From NCBI RefSeq assembly GCF_001510665.1, contig NZ_LMTI01000003.1, positions 521,039-585,038 of the forward strand: DNA of 64,000 nt, written 5' to 3'. This DNA comes from Bacillus sp. FJAT-27445. GTDB taxonomy: Bacteria; Bacillota; Bacilli; Bacillales; Cytobacillaceae. The notes below the pieces were generated by a model, which saw nothing but the letters and a program-made list of their open reading frames with translations, was not told the DNA's origin and did not search any database. Shown piece after piece: positions 45,430 to 60,383 of the stretch (its first letter is position 1; each line of letters starts with the position of its first letter). A program made the position numbers and the translations under genes.

Positions 45430-46415
45430 ACAGCGCTGTGCAACCAAGAGTCGTAATCATTGGCGGCGGAACCGGGTTACCAGTCCTTTTGAGAGGGCTG
45501 AAGCGCTACCCTGTTGATATTACTGCCATCGTCACCGTTGCGGATGACGGGGGCAGTTCAGGCAGGCTACGGGAAGATCTTAATATCCCTCCACCTGGCG
45601 ACGTCCGGAACGTGCTTGCTGCGCTGTCAGACGTCGAACCGCTAGTGGAGGAAATGTTCCAGCATCGGTTCACCACCTCCAACGAGCTGTCCGGCCATTC
45701 GCTAGGGAATTTGATCCTTGCCGCAATGGCTTCCATTACAGGGAATTTCACGCATGCGATACAGGAAATGAGCAAGGTCCTGAATGTAAGAGGAAAGGTT
45801 TTGCCTGCTGCAACCCGAAGTGTCGTTCTGCACGCCGAGATGGAGGATGGCACCGTCGTTTCCGGGGAATCAAAAATCCCTTACTCGGGCAAAAAAATAA
45901 AAAGGGTGTATCTTACTCCGCCGGATGTAAAGCCATTGCCGGAAACCATCCAAGCCATCCGGCAGGCGGATATGATTATCATTGGACCGGGGAGCCTTTA
46001 TACAAGCATCCTTCCGAACCTCCTTGTCAAAAGGCTAGGTAAGGAATTGTGCCGCTCCAAAGCCCGCAAAGTATATATATGCAACCTGATGACGCAGGCT
46101 GGTGAAACGTTTGGATATACGGCGAGCGACCATGTGAAATCAATCTACAACCATATGGAATGTTCGTTCATAGATACAATCCTTGTAAACAATGAGGAAA
46201 TTGACGAGCACATTCAGCTCCGCTATAAAGAAGAACTGGCCCACCCTGTCAAATACGATACGGAACGGCTGGAGGAGCTCGGAATCGAGGTTGTGCATGA
46301 GGAAATCGCAATCCAAGATGGGACCGCCCTCCGCCACGATACAAAGAAGGTATCCGCCATTCTTTACTCGATGCTTGTGGAGGAAACGAAAAAACGCAAC
46401 GATAGCCGATCCTGA
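45426..46415 (+). CDS. yvcK: YvcK/GlmR family regulator
   Basis: A 329-residue CofD/YvcK-fold protein starting [18 protein letters not shown], with [26 protein letters not shown] and [16 protein letters not shown]. In B. subtilis it binds UDP-GlcNAc, stimulates GlmS and is needed for gluconeogenic growth and shape. Coupled to rapZ (ATGA). Links amino-sugar supply with the HprK/Crh regulators in the same window. Confidence 0.95.
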   Translation: MNSAVQPRVVIIGGGTGLPVLLRGLKRYPVDITAIVTVADDGGSSGRLREDLNIPPPGDVRNVLAALSDVEPLVEEMFQHRFTTSNELSGHSLGNLILAAMASITGNFTHAIQEMSKVLNVRGKVLPAATRSVVLHAEMEDGTVVSGESKIPYSGKKIKRVYLTPPDVKPLPETIQAIRQADMIIIGPGSLYTSILPNLLVKRLGKELCRSKARKVYICNLMTQAGETFGYTASDHVKSIYNHMECSFIDTILVNNEEIDEHIQLRYKEELAHPVKYDTERLEELGIEVVHEEIAIQDGTALRHDTKKVSAILYSMLVEETKKRNDSRS

Positions 46416-46553
46416 ATGTCTGAAATAGCAGCCAATCGTTTGCAGCCTTAATATTCTGACTCCGTTTGCTAGTATTAAAAAATGCAGTTAATTGAAACCA
46501 AGTCCGGGGCTGGCCCGTACAATATCATGTAGTACCGTTCTGGAGGTGATCAA

Positions 46554-47501
46554 ATGTCTTTTGCATCAGAAACGAAAAAGGAATTGACGGCAATTGAAGG
46601 GAAGCCCTGTTGCGGCAAGGCAGAGCTCTCCGCTCTGATCCGGATGAACGGTTCGCTTTCGTATTCAAACAGAAAGCTGATGGTGGATATCCAGACAGAG
46701 AATGCCGCAATTGCCAGGCGGATTTATACACTGATTAAAAAGAATTATCCCATCCAGGTTGAACTGCTCGTCAGGAAAAAAATGAGATTGAAGAAAAACA
46801 ATGTATACATTGTCCGCCTTGCCCAGGACACGAAAGAAATCCTTGAGGATTTGAAGATACTGGGCGAGGGGTTTACAATCATCCATAACATCTCGCCGGA
46901 TTTGGTAAAAAAGAAGTGCTGCAAGCGTTCGTATTTACGTGGGGCATTTCAGGCAGGCGGCTCCGTCAATAATCCGGAAACTTCGTCGTATCACCTTGAA
47001 ATTTTTTCACTTTACAAGGACCATAACGATTCTCTTTGCGAATTGATGAATACATTCGGGTTGAACAGCAAAACGCTGGAACGTAAAAAAGGTTTTATCA
47101 CCTATTTGAAGGAAGCTGAAAAAATTACCGAATTCCTGAGCGTTATCGGCGCGCACAATGCGCTCCTCCGCTTTGAGGATGTCAGGATTGTAAGGGACAT
47201 GCGCAACTCTGTAAACCGGCTTGTAAATTGCGAGACCGCCAATTTGAATAAAACAATCGGCGCATCCCTCAGGCAGGTAGAGAATATCCGCTATATTGAC
47301 CGGACGGTGGGCCTTCAGATTTTACCAGGAAGGCTGCGTGAAATCGCTGAGTTGAGGGTAGAGTATCAGGATGTCACCTTAAAGGAACTCGGCGAGATGG
47401 TTTCCGGAGGCACCATTAGCAAATCGGGCATCAACCATCGCCTCCGCAAAATAGATGAAATTGCTGAAAAGCTTCGGGCAGGAGATATGGCCACTAAATA
47501 G
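46554..47501 (+). CDS. whiA: WhiA, DNA-binding homing-endonuclease-like regulator
   Basis: A 315-residue protein with a degenerate LAGLIDADG-type N-terminal domain ([21 protein letters not shown] region) and a C-terminal helix-turn-helix ([33 protein letters not shown]). WhiA binds DNA and affects cell division and chromosome segregation in bacilli. ATG 46554 behind GGAGGTGATCAA. Confidence 0.96.
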   Translation: MSFASETKKELTAIEGKPCCGKAELSALIRMNGSLSYSNRKLMVDIQTENAAIARRIYTLIKKNYPIQVELLVRKKMRLKKNNVYIVRLAQDTKEILEDLKILGEGFTIIHNISPDLVKKKCCKRSYLRGAFQAGGSVNNPETSSYHLEIFSLYKDHNDSLCELMNTFGLNSKTLERKKGFITYLKEAEKITEFLSVIGAHNALLRFEDVRIVRDMRNSVNRLVNCETANLNKTIGASLRQVENIRYIDRTVGLQILPGRLREIAELRVEYQDVTLKELGEMVSGGTISKSGINHRLRKIDEIAEKLRAGDMATK

Positions 47502-47597
47502 GGCCACTGGGTAAAACGGGTGTTTCGTAATAGTGATTTAAAGGGAAAATAGCAACAGGCAGCTGCCGTAAAAGAGAAATAGAGGAGGAAGAATGTG

Positions 47598-47855
47598 ATG
47601 GTGGAAAGAGTAGTAGAAGTAAAATTAAAAACCGGCCTCCAGGCGCGGCCGGCTGCCCAGTTCGTACAGGAGGCAAACCGTTTTTCAGCGGATGTCTTTT
47701 TGCTGAAGGATGGCAAGAAAGTAAATGCAAAAAGCATTATGGGGCTCATGAGCCTGGCTGTTGGCTCGGGCTCGGTCATTACGATTACCGCGGACGGTCC
47801 TGACGAAAACGCAGCGGTCGATGCGCTGGCGCAGTACGTCGTAAAAGAAGATTGA
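47598..47855 (+). CDS. crh: Crh, catabolite repression HPr-like protein
   Basis: An 85-residue HPr-fold protein. The PTS His15 of HPr is replaced by Gln (KTGLQARPAAQF), while the regulatory Ser46 is kept (KSIMGLMSL): the mark of Crh. HprK phosphorylates Ser46, and Crh-P assists CcpA. ATG 47598 chosen by alignment with MVQQKVEV of B. subtilis; GAGGAGG upstream. Confidence 0.96.
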   Translation: MVERVVEVKLKTGLQARPAAQFVQEANRFSADVFLLKDGKKVNAKSIMGLMSLAVGSGSVITITADGPDENAAVDALAQYVVKED

Positions 47856-47870
47856 TTTGTTTTAGTTTGT

Positions 47871-47906
47871 AAGCGGATTCGTTCCTAGGGAGCGGATCCG
47901 CTTTTC
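47871..47906 (+). terminator. Terminator after crh
   Basis: AAGCGGATTCG / CGGATCCGCTT (one mismatch) then TTTTCC. Confidence 0.8.
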
Positions 47907-48000
47907 CTATTTGGGTAACTTTGGAAAGTTATAGCGAGTGCAATAGAATCAATTTTTTAAACGTCTAATTAGTAAAGCCCTAGAAAGGGGGAGAATCTGC

Positions 48001-48303
48001 TTGAGAAAATGGTTGCTTGCCGTTTTTATTTCATGTTTTTTGCTGGTGGGCTGCAATGGAGATGGAGAAGCTGTGAAAGGCGAATTTGATGTAAAAGGCG
48101 TTATTAGTGAAATAAGTGTACGTGAGAACAGGATGTTGATTGAAGACAACAGGATTGGGCCTATTTGGGTTACATTGCCGGAAAACGGGAACATCAAGCG
48201 CTACGGGGAAGGGCAGGAGGTCGTCGTCTGGATAGATGGGGGAATCGATACATCACTACCTGCACAAGCTAAAGCACTGAATATCGAGATAACAAAGCGG
48301 TAA
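48001..48303 (+). CDS. Small lipoprotein, DUF3221-like
   Basis: A 100-residue protein with a lipoprotein signal (WLLAVFISCFLLVGC, lipobox LVGC) and a beta-rich domain (KGVISEISVRENRMLIEDN, VWIDGGIDTSLPAQAKALNI) like DUF3221 proteins. TTG start with AAGGGGGAG upstream. No function known. Confidence 0.75.
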   Translation: MRKWLLAVFISCFLLVGCNGDGEAVKGEFDVKGVISEISVRENRMLIEDNRIGPIWVTLPENGNIKRYGEGQEVVVWIDGGIDTSLPAQAKALNIEITKR

Positions 48304-48416
48304 AGAGTCTGATTGCAGGAGGTCTGGTGAGGAAGACTTGAAAATTTTCAGACAGTGTTTGTTTTTTAGAGACCGATAGGATTGGGAACATACCGAGAAA
48401 CGTCTGGACCGAGGTT

Positions 48417-48670
48417 CTCAAGACCGTTTTGACTTGTTATCGTTGGTGAAATGGTCTTGACAGGGGTTCTCAAGACCGTTTTGGGTTGTTTTCATAGGTG
48501 AAACGGTCTTAACAGAGGTTCTCAAGACCGTTTTGGGTTGTTTTCATGGGTGAAACGGTCTTGACAGAGGTCCTCAAGACCGTTTTAGGTTGTTCTCATG
48601 GGTGAAACGGTCTTGACAGAGGTCCTCAAGACCGTTTTAAGTAGTTTTCACAGGTGAAACGGTCTTAATC
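48417..48670. repeat. 52-nt tandem hairpin repeat, array B
   Basis: Five units start at 48417, 48469, 48521, 48573 and 48625, exactly 52 nt apart. Each has CTCAAGACCGTTTT ... GTGAAACGGTCTTGAC, an 11-bp inverted repeat. Unit length and arm positions equal the arrays at 38.0 and 61.9 kb, with different arm bases. It fills the gap to clpP. Confidence 0.88.
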
Positions 48671-48702
48671 AAATTCTCCCCAGCTCCAAAACCCTCGCCA
48701 CA

Positions 48703-48735
48703 CCAAAACAGCCCGCCTCCATACGGAAACGGGCT
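48703..48735 (-). terminator. clpP terminator
   Basis: Minus strand AGCCCG ... CGGGCT then GTTTTGG. Confidence 0.75.
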
Positions 48736-48748
48736 GGCTCGCTAAATA

Positions 48749-49357
48749 TTATTTCTTATCCTTGTTCTCATCAACGTTATGACGGGAGATGATATGGTCG
48801 ACGAGGCCGTATTCTTTCGCGCGTTCAGCAGTCATGAAGTTGTCGCGGTCTGTATCCCTTGAAATTACTTCAAGCGGCTGTCCTGTGCGCTCGGAAAGAA
48901 TGCCATTCAGCTTCTCGCGAAGGAACAGGATCCGTTTTGCGGCGATCTCAATTTCTGTTGCTTGGCCTTGCGCGCCTCCAAGCGGCTGGTGAATCATCAC
49001 TTCAGCATTCGGAAGGGCGTAACGCTTGCCTTTTGTTCCTGCGGCAAGAAGGAATGCTCCCATGGATGCCGCCATACCGATACAGATTGTCTGGACATCA
49101 GGCTTAATGAATTGCATCGTATCGTAGATGGCCATCCCCGCAGTAATGCTTCCGCCTGGGGAGTTGATGTAGATGGAGATGTCCTTTTCAGGGTTTTCAG
49201 CTTCTAAGAACAGGAGCTGGGCAACGATCGAGTTGGCGACATGGTCGTCAATCCCGCTTCCTAGCATAATAATCCGGTCTTTTAACAGGCGGGAATATAT
49301 ATCGTATGCTCGCTCGCCCCGATTTGTTTGTTCAATAACTGTAGGGATCAAATTCAT
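48749..49357 (-). CDS. clpP: ATP-dependent Clp protease proteolytic subunit
   Basis: A 202-residue serine peptidase that forms the two-ring ClpP barrel with ClpX/ClpC/ClpE. Catalytic Ser in GMAASMGAF (residue 98), His in MIHQPLGG, Asp in [13 protein letters not shown] start with AAGGAGGC upstream. A CtsR-type heat-shock operator precedes it. Confidence 0.98.
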   Translation of the reverse strand: MNLIPTVIEQTNRGERAYDIYSRLLKDRIIMLGSGIDDHVANSIVAQLLFLEAENPEKDISIYINSPGGSITAGMAIYDTMQFIKPDVQTICIGMAASMGAFLLAAGTKGKRYALPNAEVMIHQPLGGAQGQATEIEIAAKRILFLREKLNGILSERTGQPLEVISRDTDRDNFMTAERAKEYGLVDHIISRHNVDENKDKK

Positions 49358-49416
49358 TAATGTGCCTCCTTATGAAACATTTTAAAAGATTCCTTATGTA
49401 AGTATCATACAATGAT

Positions 49417-49433
49417 GGTCAATAAAGGTCAAA
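49417..49433 (-). promoter_or_regulatory. CtsR operator upstream of clpP
   Basis: GGTCAATAAAGGTCAAA matches the CtsR direct repeat (RGTCAAA-NAN-RGTCAAA) with one mismatch. About 60 nt upstream of the clpP start. Confidence 0.8.
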
Positions 49434-49576
49434 CGAATCGCTCAATAGATAAGGTTTTGTTCGAAATTTTTTTCCATGTCATCCATCTTACCCAACGTTG
49501 CCCATTTTAAACATAATCTGTACTTGCAAAGATGAGGGGTTTCCACTATAATATGAAATTGTGATGCAAAATACAT

Positions 49577-49648
49577 GCCCTCGTAGTGCAACGGATAGCA
49601 CGCAAGATTCCGGTTCTTGAAATTCGGGTTCGAGTCCTGACGAGGGCG
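49577..49648 (+). tRNA. tRNA-Arg (anticodon CCG)
   Basis: Acceptor GCCCTCG (49577-49583) pairs with CGAGGGC (49641-49647). Anticodon stem CAAGA / TCTTG with loop TTCCGGT gives anticodon CCG at 49610-49612 (codon CGG). TpsiC arm GGGTTCGAGTCC. No CCA is encoded. Confidence 0.96.
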
Positions 49649-49660
49649 CTACTTTTATTA

Positions 49661-49699
49661 AAATCAACGGTTTCCTTTAAGGGGCCGTTGATTTTTTTT
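49661..49699 (+). terminator. Terminator after tRNA-Arg
   Basis: AAATCAACGG ... CCGTTGATTT followed by T-run. Confidence 0.88.
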
Positions 49700-49817
49700 G
49701 TTTTCAAAAGAATCGTCCAGAAAAGCCCCTTTTCTCCTCGGAAAATCTGCCAATTTTTTCTCCAGCTAACCCAAAACCCGTTTTTTCATGTAAAATAGGA
49801 TGCGGGGGGAAATGCAG

Positions 49818-51125
49818 ATGAACATGAGGATTGGACTATTGCAACAGCAGCAGATTAAATTGTCAATGACCCAGGAATTGTCCCAGGCGATTGCCTTGCT
49901 CCAATACAGTTCCTTGGAGCTCGCAAGCTTTTTGGAAGCAAGGGCGCTTGAAAACCCCCTGCTTGAAATTGTACCTTCCGAGCAGTCGAAAGGCCGTTCG
50001 AGGAAACCAGCCTTTAAAGAAAACGATAATGATATTAATGGTATTGCGTCCGAGGCCGCCACAACGCTTGAGGAGCACCTCCTTTCCCAACTGAAGCCTG
50101 GACGTTTTCAAAAAGAAGAACTAAAACTCATTCGCCATATCATATTAAATATTGATGAAAATGGATATTTCCGCGGAGATATAAATGAAATCGCTGTCAA
50201 TTCAAATGCGTCCCGTTACCAAGTAGAGGAGTGCCTCCGGGAAATCCAGCAGTTGGATCCTCCTGGCATAGGAGCCCGAAACTTACAGGAGTGCCTACTC
50301 CTTCAGCTAGGCGCAATTGGGGATAAAGCGCCATTGGCACATACAATTGTTATAGGCCATTTTCCGCAATTTGCTGAAAAGAAGTGGAAGCAGCTGGCAA
50401 AGGAATTGAAAACAAGCCCTCAAGAAATTCAGGAAATTCATGATCTTTTGCAAACATTAAACCCAAGGCCGGGGGCCGCATTCCATCATGACAGGGCAGC
50501 CTATCTTGTACCCGATGTGGTAGCCAGTTGCATCAATGGAAGCTGGCGCGTTCAGTTGCTTGAGGGGAATCTGCCTGCAATCGGCTTTAACGACCAATTG
50601 TTTCATACGCTTACGGCAAGCGGCGATGATTTAGCGAAGAAGTTCCTGCAGGATAAATATCAGGACTACCAGTGGCTTGCGAAAAGTATCAGGCAAAGGA
50701 ATGATACACTTCTTAAGGTTGCCGGAAAAATTATCGAGAAGCAGCCGCAGTTTTTTTCTGAAGCAAAAGGGGAGCTAATGCCGCTTACGATGAAGGAAAT
50801 TGCCGATAGCCTTGACATACACGAGTCGACCGTCAGCCGTGCAGTAAGGGAAAAATACCTCGGGACCCCATTTGGCACATTTGAACTGAAATCCTTTTTT
50901 TCATCCGGTATTCAATCGGTTGCGGATAGCAGTACATCTTCAGCCCAGGTAAAAAAATTGATCACCGCGATTATCGGCCATGAAGATAAAAGGCGGCCGG
51001 TCTCGGACCAGGAAATCGCGGATATGCTGAAGTACAACGAAGGGCTTGTCATTTCAAGAAGGACTGTGGCCAAGTACCGGGAACAGCTCGGGATTGCTTC
51101 ATCGTCAAAAAGGAAAAGATTTTAA
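49818..51125 (+). CDS. rpoN: RNA polymerase sigma-54 factor
   Basis: A 435-residue sigma-54 (SigL in bacilli): Gln-rich region I (IGLLQQQQIKLSMTQELSQAI), core-binding region, HTH region, and the RpoN box ISRRTVAKYREQLGI at the end. It directs activator-dependent transcription from -24/-12 promoters. ATG 49818 is 8-9 nt from GGGGGG; earlier ATGs are too close. No -24/-12 promoter was found in this window. Confidence 0.95.
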   Translation: MNMRIGLLQQQQIKLSMTQELSQAIALLQYSSLELASFLEARALENPLLEIVPSEQSKGRSRKPAFKENDNDINGIASEAATTLEEHLLSQLKPGRFQKEELKLIRHIILNIDENGYFRGDINEIAVNSNASRYQVEECLREIQQLDPPGIGARNLQECLLLQLGAIGDKAPLAHTIVIGHFPQFAEKKWKQLAKELKTSPQEIQEIHDLLQTLNPRPGAAFHHDRAAYLVPDVVASCINGSWRVQLLEGNLPAIGFNDQLFHTLTASGDDLAKKFLQDKYQDYQWLAKSIRQRNDTLLKVAGKIIEKQPQFFSEAKGELMPLTMKEIADSLDIHESTVSRAVREKYLGTPFGTFELKSFFSSGIQSVADSSTSSAQVKKLITAIIGHEDKRRPVSDQEIADMLKYNEGLVISRRTVAKYREQLGIASSSKRKRF

Positions 51126-51138
51126 AAGGATGGTTAAA

Positions 51139-51381
51139 TTGAAGACGAAAGTTACTTTATATACACGCAGCCGCTGTCCGCTTTGTGATAAGGCCAAGGC
51201 GGATTTGCTGGAAATACGCGGGGAGGAAGACTTCGAGCTTGAGGAAATTGATATTGCATCAAGTGACGAGCTAACCGAGGAATACGGGCTGATGATACCA
51301 GTCATCCATGTAGACGGAGAGGAAGCCGGCTACGGAATTATTGACAAAGACTATTTGTATTCCTTTATAAAAGGAAGATAA
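51139..51381 (+). CDS. Glutaredoxin-like protein
   Basis: An 80-residue thioredoxin-fold protein with the redox motif SRCPLCDKAK near the N-terminus, IPVIHVDGEEAGYG as the cis-Pro segment. Similar to the short glutaredoxin-family (DUF836) proteins. TTG 51139 has AAAGGA 9 nt upstream; the ATG at 51130 abuts it. It lies 13 nt behind rpoN and before the CggR promoter. Confidence 0.8.
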   Translation: MKTKVTLYTRSRCPLCDKAKADLLEIRGEEDFELEEIDIASSDELTEEYGLMIPVIHVDGEEAGYGIIDKDYLYSFIKGR

Positions 51382-51395
51382 TCAAAGCATATTTG

Positions 51396-51424
51396 TTGAA
51401 TGTAAAAATCACTCCTGTTACAAT
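51396..51424 (+). promoter_or_regulatory. cggR-gapA promoter
   Basis: TTGAAT, 17 nt, TACAAT. It overlaps the left arm of the hairpin at 51406-51450. Confidence 0.65.
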
Positions 51425-51450
51425 GTATTCGAACAGGGTGATTTTTTTTT
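51406..51450 (+). terminator. Terminator behind the glutaredoxin-like gene
   Basis: AAATCACTCCTGTT / AACAGGGTGATTT stem, one mismatch, then T-run. Confidence 0.8.
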
Positions 51451-51458
51451 GCAGGAAG

Positions 51459-51494
51459 TGGGACATAATTTGTCTTAGCGGGACAAAAAAAGTC
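51459..51494 (+). promoter_or_regulatory. CggR operator
   Basis: Two direct repeats GGGAC-N6-TGTC and CGGGAC-N6-AGTC, 4 nt apart, as in the B. subtilis gapA operator. Located between the promoter and cggR, so CggR would block elongation or clearance until fructose-1,6-bisphosphate binds. Confidence 0.85.
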
Positions 51495-51555
51495 CCGGTC
51501 TATTCTCCGGGAAGATTTGCTTGTCCCTTTATTTATGCAAGAAGGAGTTGCCAAC

Positions 51556-53687
<2,132 letters not shown>

Positions 53688-53700
53688 TTCGCCGGGACAC

Positions 53701-53722
53701 AGGATATAATTGGATATCCTTT
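53701..53722 (+). terminator. Hairpin after gapA
   Basis: AGGATAT-AATTGG-ATATCCT then TTTT, weak terminator or mRNA processing barrier between gapA and pgk. Confidence 0.5.
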
Positions 53723-53739
53723 TAAAAAACAACTATAAT
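53710..53739 (+). promoter_or_regulatory. Candidate pgk promoter
   Basis: TTGGAT, 18 nt, TATAAT within the gapA-pgk gap. Would give pgk onward independent expression. Confidence 0.55.
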
Positions 53740-53764
53740 GATAATGGCTTTTGACGGGGAGCGG

Positions 53765-53786
53765 GGAGGATTCCCCCTCCTTTTTT
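53765..53786 (+). terminator. Hairpin with T-run ahead of pgk
   Basis: GGAGG-ATTCCC-CCTCC then TTTTTT, in the leader of the candidate pgk promoter; possible attenuator. Confidence 0.45.
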
Positions 53787-53843
53787 AATTGCGAAATAAC
53801 TAAAGTATTACCACTAAAAATTCGATGTTCCAGGAGGGATTCC

Positions 53844-55031
53844 ATGAACAAGAAGTCGTTGAAAGATGTGGATGTGAAAGGAAAACGCGTTTTCTGCCGA
53901 GTCGATTTCAACGTCCCGATGCAGGACGGAAAGATTACCGATGAAACAAGAATCCGCGCAGCTCTCCCGACTATCCAGTATTTAATGGACCAGGGAGCAA
54001 AGGTTATTCTCGCGAGCCATTTTGGGCGCCCGAAAGGCAAGGTAGTGGAGGAAATGCGCCTTGCACCGGTTGGGGACCGCCTCGGCGAGCTGCTTGGCAA
54101 AGATGTGCTGAAAGCGGAGGAAGCGTTTGGTGATGCAGTCAAGTCACAAATTGGCGGTATGAACGAAGGCGATGTACTCCTTCTTGAAAACGTTCGTTTT
54201 TACCCTGGCGAGGAGAAGAACGATCCGGAGCTTGCGAAGGAATTCGCCGCCCTTTCCGACATTTATGTCAATGACGCGTTTGGAGCAGCCCATAGAGCCC
54301 ATGCTTCAACTGAAGGGATTGCCCACTATCTTCCGGCTGTCGCAGGCTTTTTAATGGAAAAGGAGCTGGAGGTGCTTGGCAAGGCGCTATCAAATCCTGA
54401 ACGTCCATTCACGGCGATCATCGGCGGCGCAAAGGTCAAGGACAAAATCGGTGTTATTGAAAACCTTCTTGAAAAGGTCGATCATCTAATCATTGGCGGC
54501 GGGCTTGCCTATACATTCGTGAAAGCTCAAGGCCATGAGGTTGGCAAGTCACTCCTTGAAGAAGATAAAATTGACCTGGCAAAAACGTTCATGGAAAAGG
54601 CGAAGGAAAAAGGCGTTTCGTTCCATATGCCAATCGATGTCGTCATCGCGGATGATTTTTCACCGGATGCGAATTCTAAGGTAGTGGGTATTGATGAAAT
54701 TCCTGCTGATTGGGAGGCGCTCGATATCGGCCCGAAAACGGCTGAGCTTTATCGTGACGTCATCCAGAGCTCCAAGCTTGTCATCTGGAACGGCCCAATG
54801 GGTGTGTTCGAATTCGATAAATTCGCAAATGGAACAAAAGCAGTTGCCAAGGCACTTGCAGACTCCGAGGGTACATATTCGGTCATCGGCGGCGGCGACT
54901 CTGCCGCAGCGGTTGAAAAATTCGCCTTGGCGGATAAAATGAGCCACATCTCAACTGGCGGCGGCGCTTCCCTCGAGTTTATGGAAGGCAAAGACCTGCC
55001 AGGTGTTTCAGCTCTAAATGATAAGGAATAA
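53844..55031 (+). CDS. pgk: Phosphoglycerate kinase
   Basis: A 395-residue kinase transferring phosphate from 1,3-bisphosphoglycerate to ADP. Motifs [57 protein letters not shown], and hinge [15 protein letters not shown] 53844 with AGGAGGGA upstream. Third gene of the lower glycolytic operon. Confidence 0.98.
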   Translation: MNKKSLKDVDVKGKRVFCRVDFNVPMQDGKITDETRIRAALPTIQYLMDQGAKVILASHFGRPKGKVVEEMRLAPVGDRLGELLGKDVLKAEEAFGDAVKSQIGGMNEGDVLLLENVRFYPGEEKNDPELAKEFAALSDIYVNDAFGAAHRAHASTEGIAHYLPAVAGFLMEKELEVLGKALSNPERPFTAIIGGAKVKDKIGVIENLLEKVDHLIIGGGLAYTFVKAQGHEVGKSLLEEDKIDLAKTFMEKAKEKGVSFHMPIDVVIADDFSPDANSKVVGIDEIPADWEALDIGPKTAELYRDVIQSSKLVIWNGPMGVFEFDKFANGTKAVAKALADSEGTYSVIGGGDSAAAVEKFALADKMSHISTGGGASLEFMEGKDLPGVSALNDKE

Positions 55032-55151
55032 ACCTCTTTTAAAAAAGGCAACGGCAGACCTCATTGGTAAATGATCAATAGGCTGCTTGGAGCGGAAGTC
55101 AACCATAGCTCCATTAAGCCAATAGATTTCAAGGCGGGCGAATGCCCGTGA

Positions 55152-57463
<2,312 letters not shown>

Positions 57464-57528
57464 AGCCAAGTTTTATCAAGAAATGCATTTGGCCTTCGTG
57501 CCACTTAAACACCAACAATACCAATTAG

Positions 57529-58839
<1,311 letters not shown>

Positions 58840-58851
58840 GAGTGAAACAGT

Positions 58852-58891
58852 GAAGCAGGGGACGTATGAAGCAGGGGACGTATCCTCTGCC
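58852..58891. repeat. 16-nt direct repeat forming a hairpin
   Basis: GAAGCAGGGGACGTAT occurs twice in tandem (58852 and 58868), and the second copy pairs with the following TCCTCTGC to form an 8-bp hairpin. Similar AGGGGAC sequences are frequent in bacillus intergenic DNA. Confidence 0.5.
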
Positions 58892-58909
58892 TCATTTGGA
58901 ATAAACATA

Positions 58910-58951
58910 AAAATCCTCCAAATGTGCAGCATCACATTTGGAGGATTTTTT
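58910..58951. terminator. Bidirectional terminator between eno and surface protein
   Basis: Near-perfect AAAATCCTCCAAATGTG / CACATTTGGAGGATTTT stem with T-runs on both strands, serving the two convergent genes. Confidence 0.93.
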
Positions 58952-58953
58952 AA

Positions 58954-60150
58954 CTAATTCATACTCTTTTCAAATCTCCACTTTAGTGAACCAGCGAGTG
59001 GTTTAACGCCAGGAGAGTCCTTTGCATATTCAAAGAGAAGTGGTGAAACCGATGTAATCATCCTTTTAAATACAACCCCCCTTGATACTGATTCACCAGG
59101 ATTGAGTGTCTTATTTATGCCTAGAGTAACAATTTCATAGGTATCATTAGAATAGTAAATCTTCGGAAATCCTTCTGGAATAGCAGAATTTGTATTATTT
59201 TTCTGAGTGTAGAGTACGGTATAAGTATTAAATTCGCCTTTACTTGTAACTATCATACCTTCGACAGTAACAGTCATGCCGTTATCAGGGGAAATGTATT
59301 CCTTAAAAAAGTCAAGAAAGCCGCCAGTTGGATGAGGGCCATTTTTTACCGTAATAACCCGTTTATGTTCGGCCGAATTACCAGCTTTGTCCTTCACACT
59401 ATACTGGAGCGTATATGAGCCAACTTTGTGTATATTTACATTGCCTGACACATTAATAAAAAACGTTAAATCTCCATCATTTGCATCATGGGCCGTGACG
59501 CCTTTAAGCGGATTGAAGGATTCCTTATAAAGAATCTCAATATTTTCCGTTCCTGAGATAACAGGCTTTACATTATCAATGACCGTGATTATCCGTTTTC
59601 TTGAAGTATTGTTGCCGGCTTTATCGCTTACAGAGTAAGTCAATACATACTTGCCGGATTTATTGTTGTTCAACAATCCGGACACTATTATTTTAGAAGT
59701 AAGGTCGCCATCGACATTATCCATTGCTGTAACATTGGATAAGGGATCAAATGCCTTTCCAATGTAAAGGGACTTATTTGTAAGCCCTGAAATGGCTGGT
59801 TCATCCGTATCTTTTATGACGGTTATGGTCCGTACCGCCATTGCTTTATTTTTTGCCTTATCATATACAGTATAGGTCAGGACATATTTACCGGCTTTTT
59901 TCGTATTTACCTTCCCTGAAACCACGATTTTTCTAGTGATGTTTCCATCAACATTATCTTTGGCCGAAATGCCCGCTAACGGGTCGAACGCCTGGCCGAT
60001 GAAAATATTTTCATGGGTGATTCCTGCCAGAACTGGCTTTTGCTTGTCGTGGCTGCCAGCGCCTGCCGCATGGCTTGATGATGAGAAAAATAAAAAAATG
60101 GAGACAAAGAACATCAATCCCAATACAAGCTTGTTCTCTCTCACTTGCAC
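58954..60150 (-). CDS. Secreted protein with three DUF5011-type Ig-like repeats
   Basis: A 398-residue protein with signal peptide (LVLGLMFFVSIFLFFSSSSHA). Three tandem repeats of about 80 residues have the form IxxGxxFDPLxGVxAxDNxDGDLTxKIxVSGxVN ... SGKYVLTYSVxDKAGN, the DUF5011/HYR-like surface fold, at about residues 38-115, 116-193 and 194-270. The last 130 residues form a different beta domain (VEGMIVTSKGEFNTYTVLY) with no known motif. No LPxTG anchor is seen. GTG 60150 behind AGGGGG. Likely surface or spore-coat-type adhesin; function unknown. Confidence 0.8.
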   Translation of the reverse strand: MQVRENKLVLGLMFFVSIFLFFSSSSHAAGAGSHDKQKPVLAGITHENIFIGQAFDPLAGISAKDNVDGNITRKIVVSGKVNTKKAGKYVLTYTVYDKAKNKAMAVRTITVIKDTDEPAISGLTNKSLYIGKAFDPLSNVTAMDNVDGDLTSKIIVSGLLNNNKSGKYVLTYSVSDKAGNNTSRKRIITVIDNVKPVISGTENIEILYKESFNPLKGVTAHDANDGDLTFFINVSGNVNIHKVGSYTLQYSVKDKAGNSAEHKRVITVKNGPHPTGGFLDFFKEYISPDNGMTVTVEGMIVTSKGEFNTYTVLYTQKNNTNSAIPEGFPKIYYSNDTYEIVTLGINKTLNPGESVSRGVVFKRMITSVSPLLFEYAKDSPGVKPLAGSLKWRFEKSMN

Positions 60151-60287
60151 AATACCCCCTATTAAAAGATGCCATCTTTATAATCTTACAATATTAACTC
60201 TATATGGTATATATTTGAATTTTAGTATTCTGGTGTAAAATATATAAAACCTAGCGTAAAAAGTCGCAATTTTTCGACACATATTAT

Positions 60288-60315
60288 TTTACCTATACAA
60301 ATATAGTGCTAATAT
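60288..60315 (+). promoter_or_regulatory. Candidate nagP promoter
   Basis: TTTACC, 16 nt, TAATAT, followed by the cre site. Confidence 0.45.
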
Positions 60316-60340
60316 AAAGGTACGGGCTCACCGCCTTTTG

Positions 60341-60354
60341 TGTAAGCGCTTTAA
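60341..60354 (+). promoter_or_regulatory. cre site (CcpA) upstream of the GlcNAc PTS gene
   Basis: TGTAAGCGCTTTAA matches TGWAANCGNTNWCA at all but one position, downstream of the promoter. It links this permease to HPr/Crh-dependent catabolite repression. Confidence 0.75.
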
Positions 60355-60383
60355 AAAAAACGAAAAGGAAGAGGTGTGTAAAG

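Noticed and set aside
48417-48670. CRISPR array
   Set aside because: The whole 52-nt unit is repeated, not short repeats with unrelated spacers, and no cas genes are near.
49577-49648. Integration site at tRNA-Arg
   Set aside because: Both flanks are core genes (clpP, rpoN); no integrase and no direct repeat of the tRNA end are seen.
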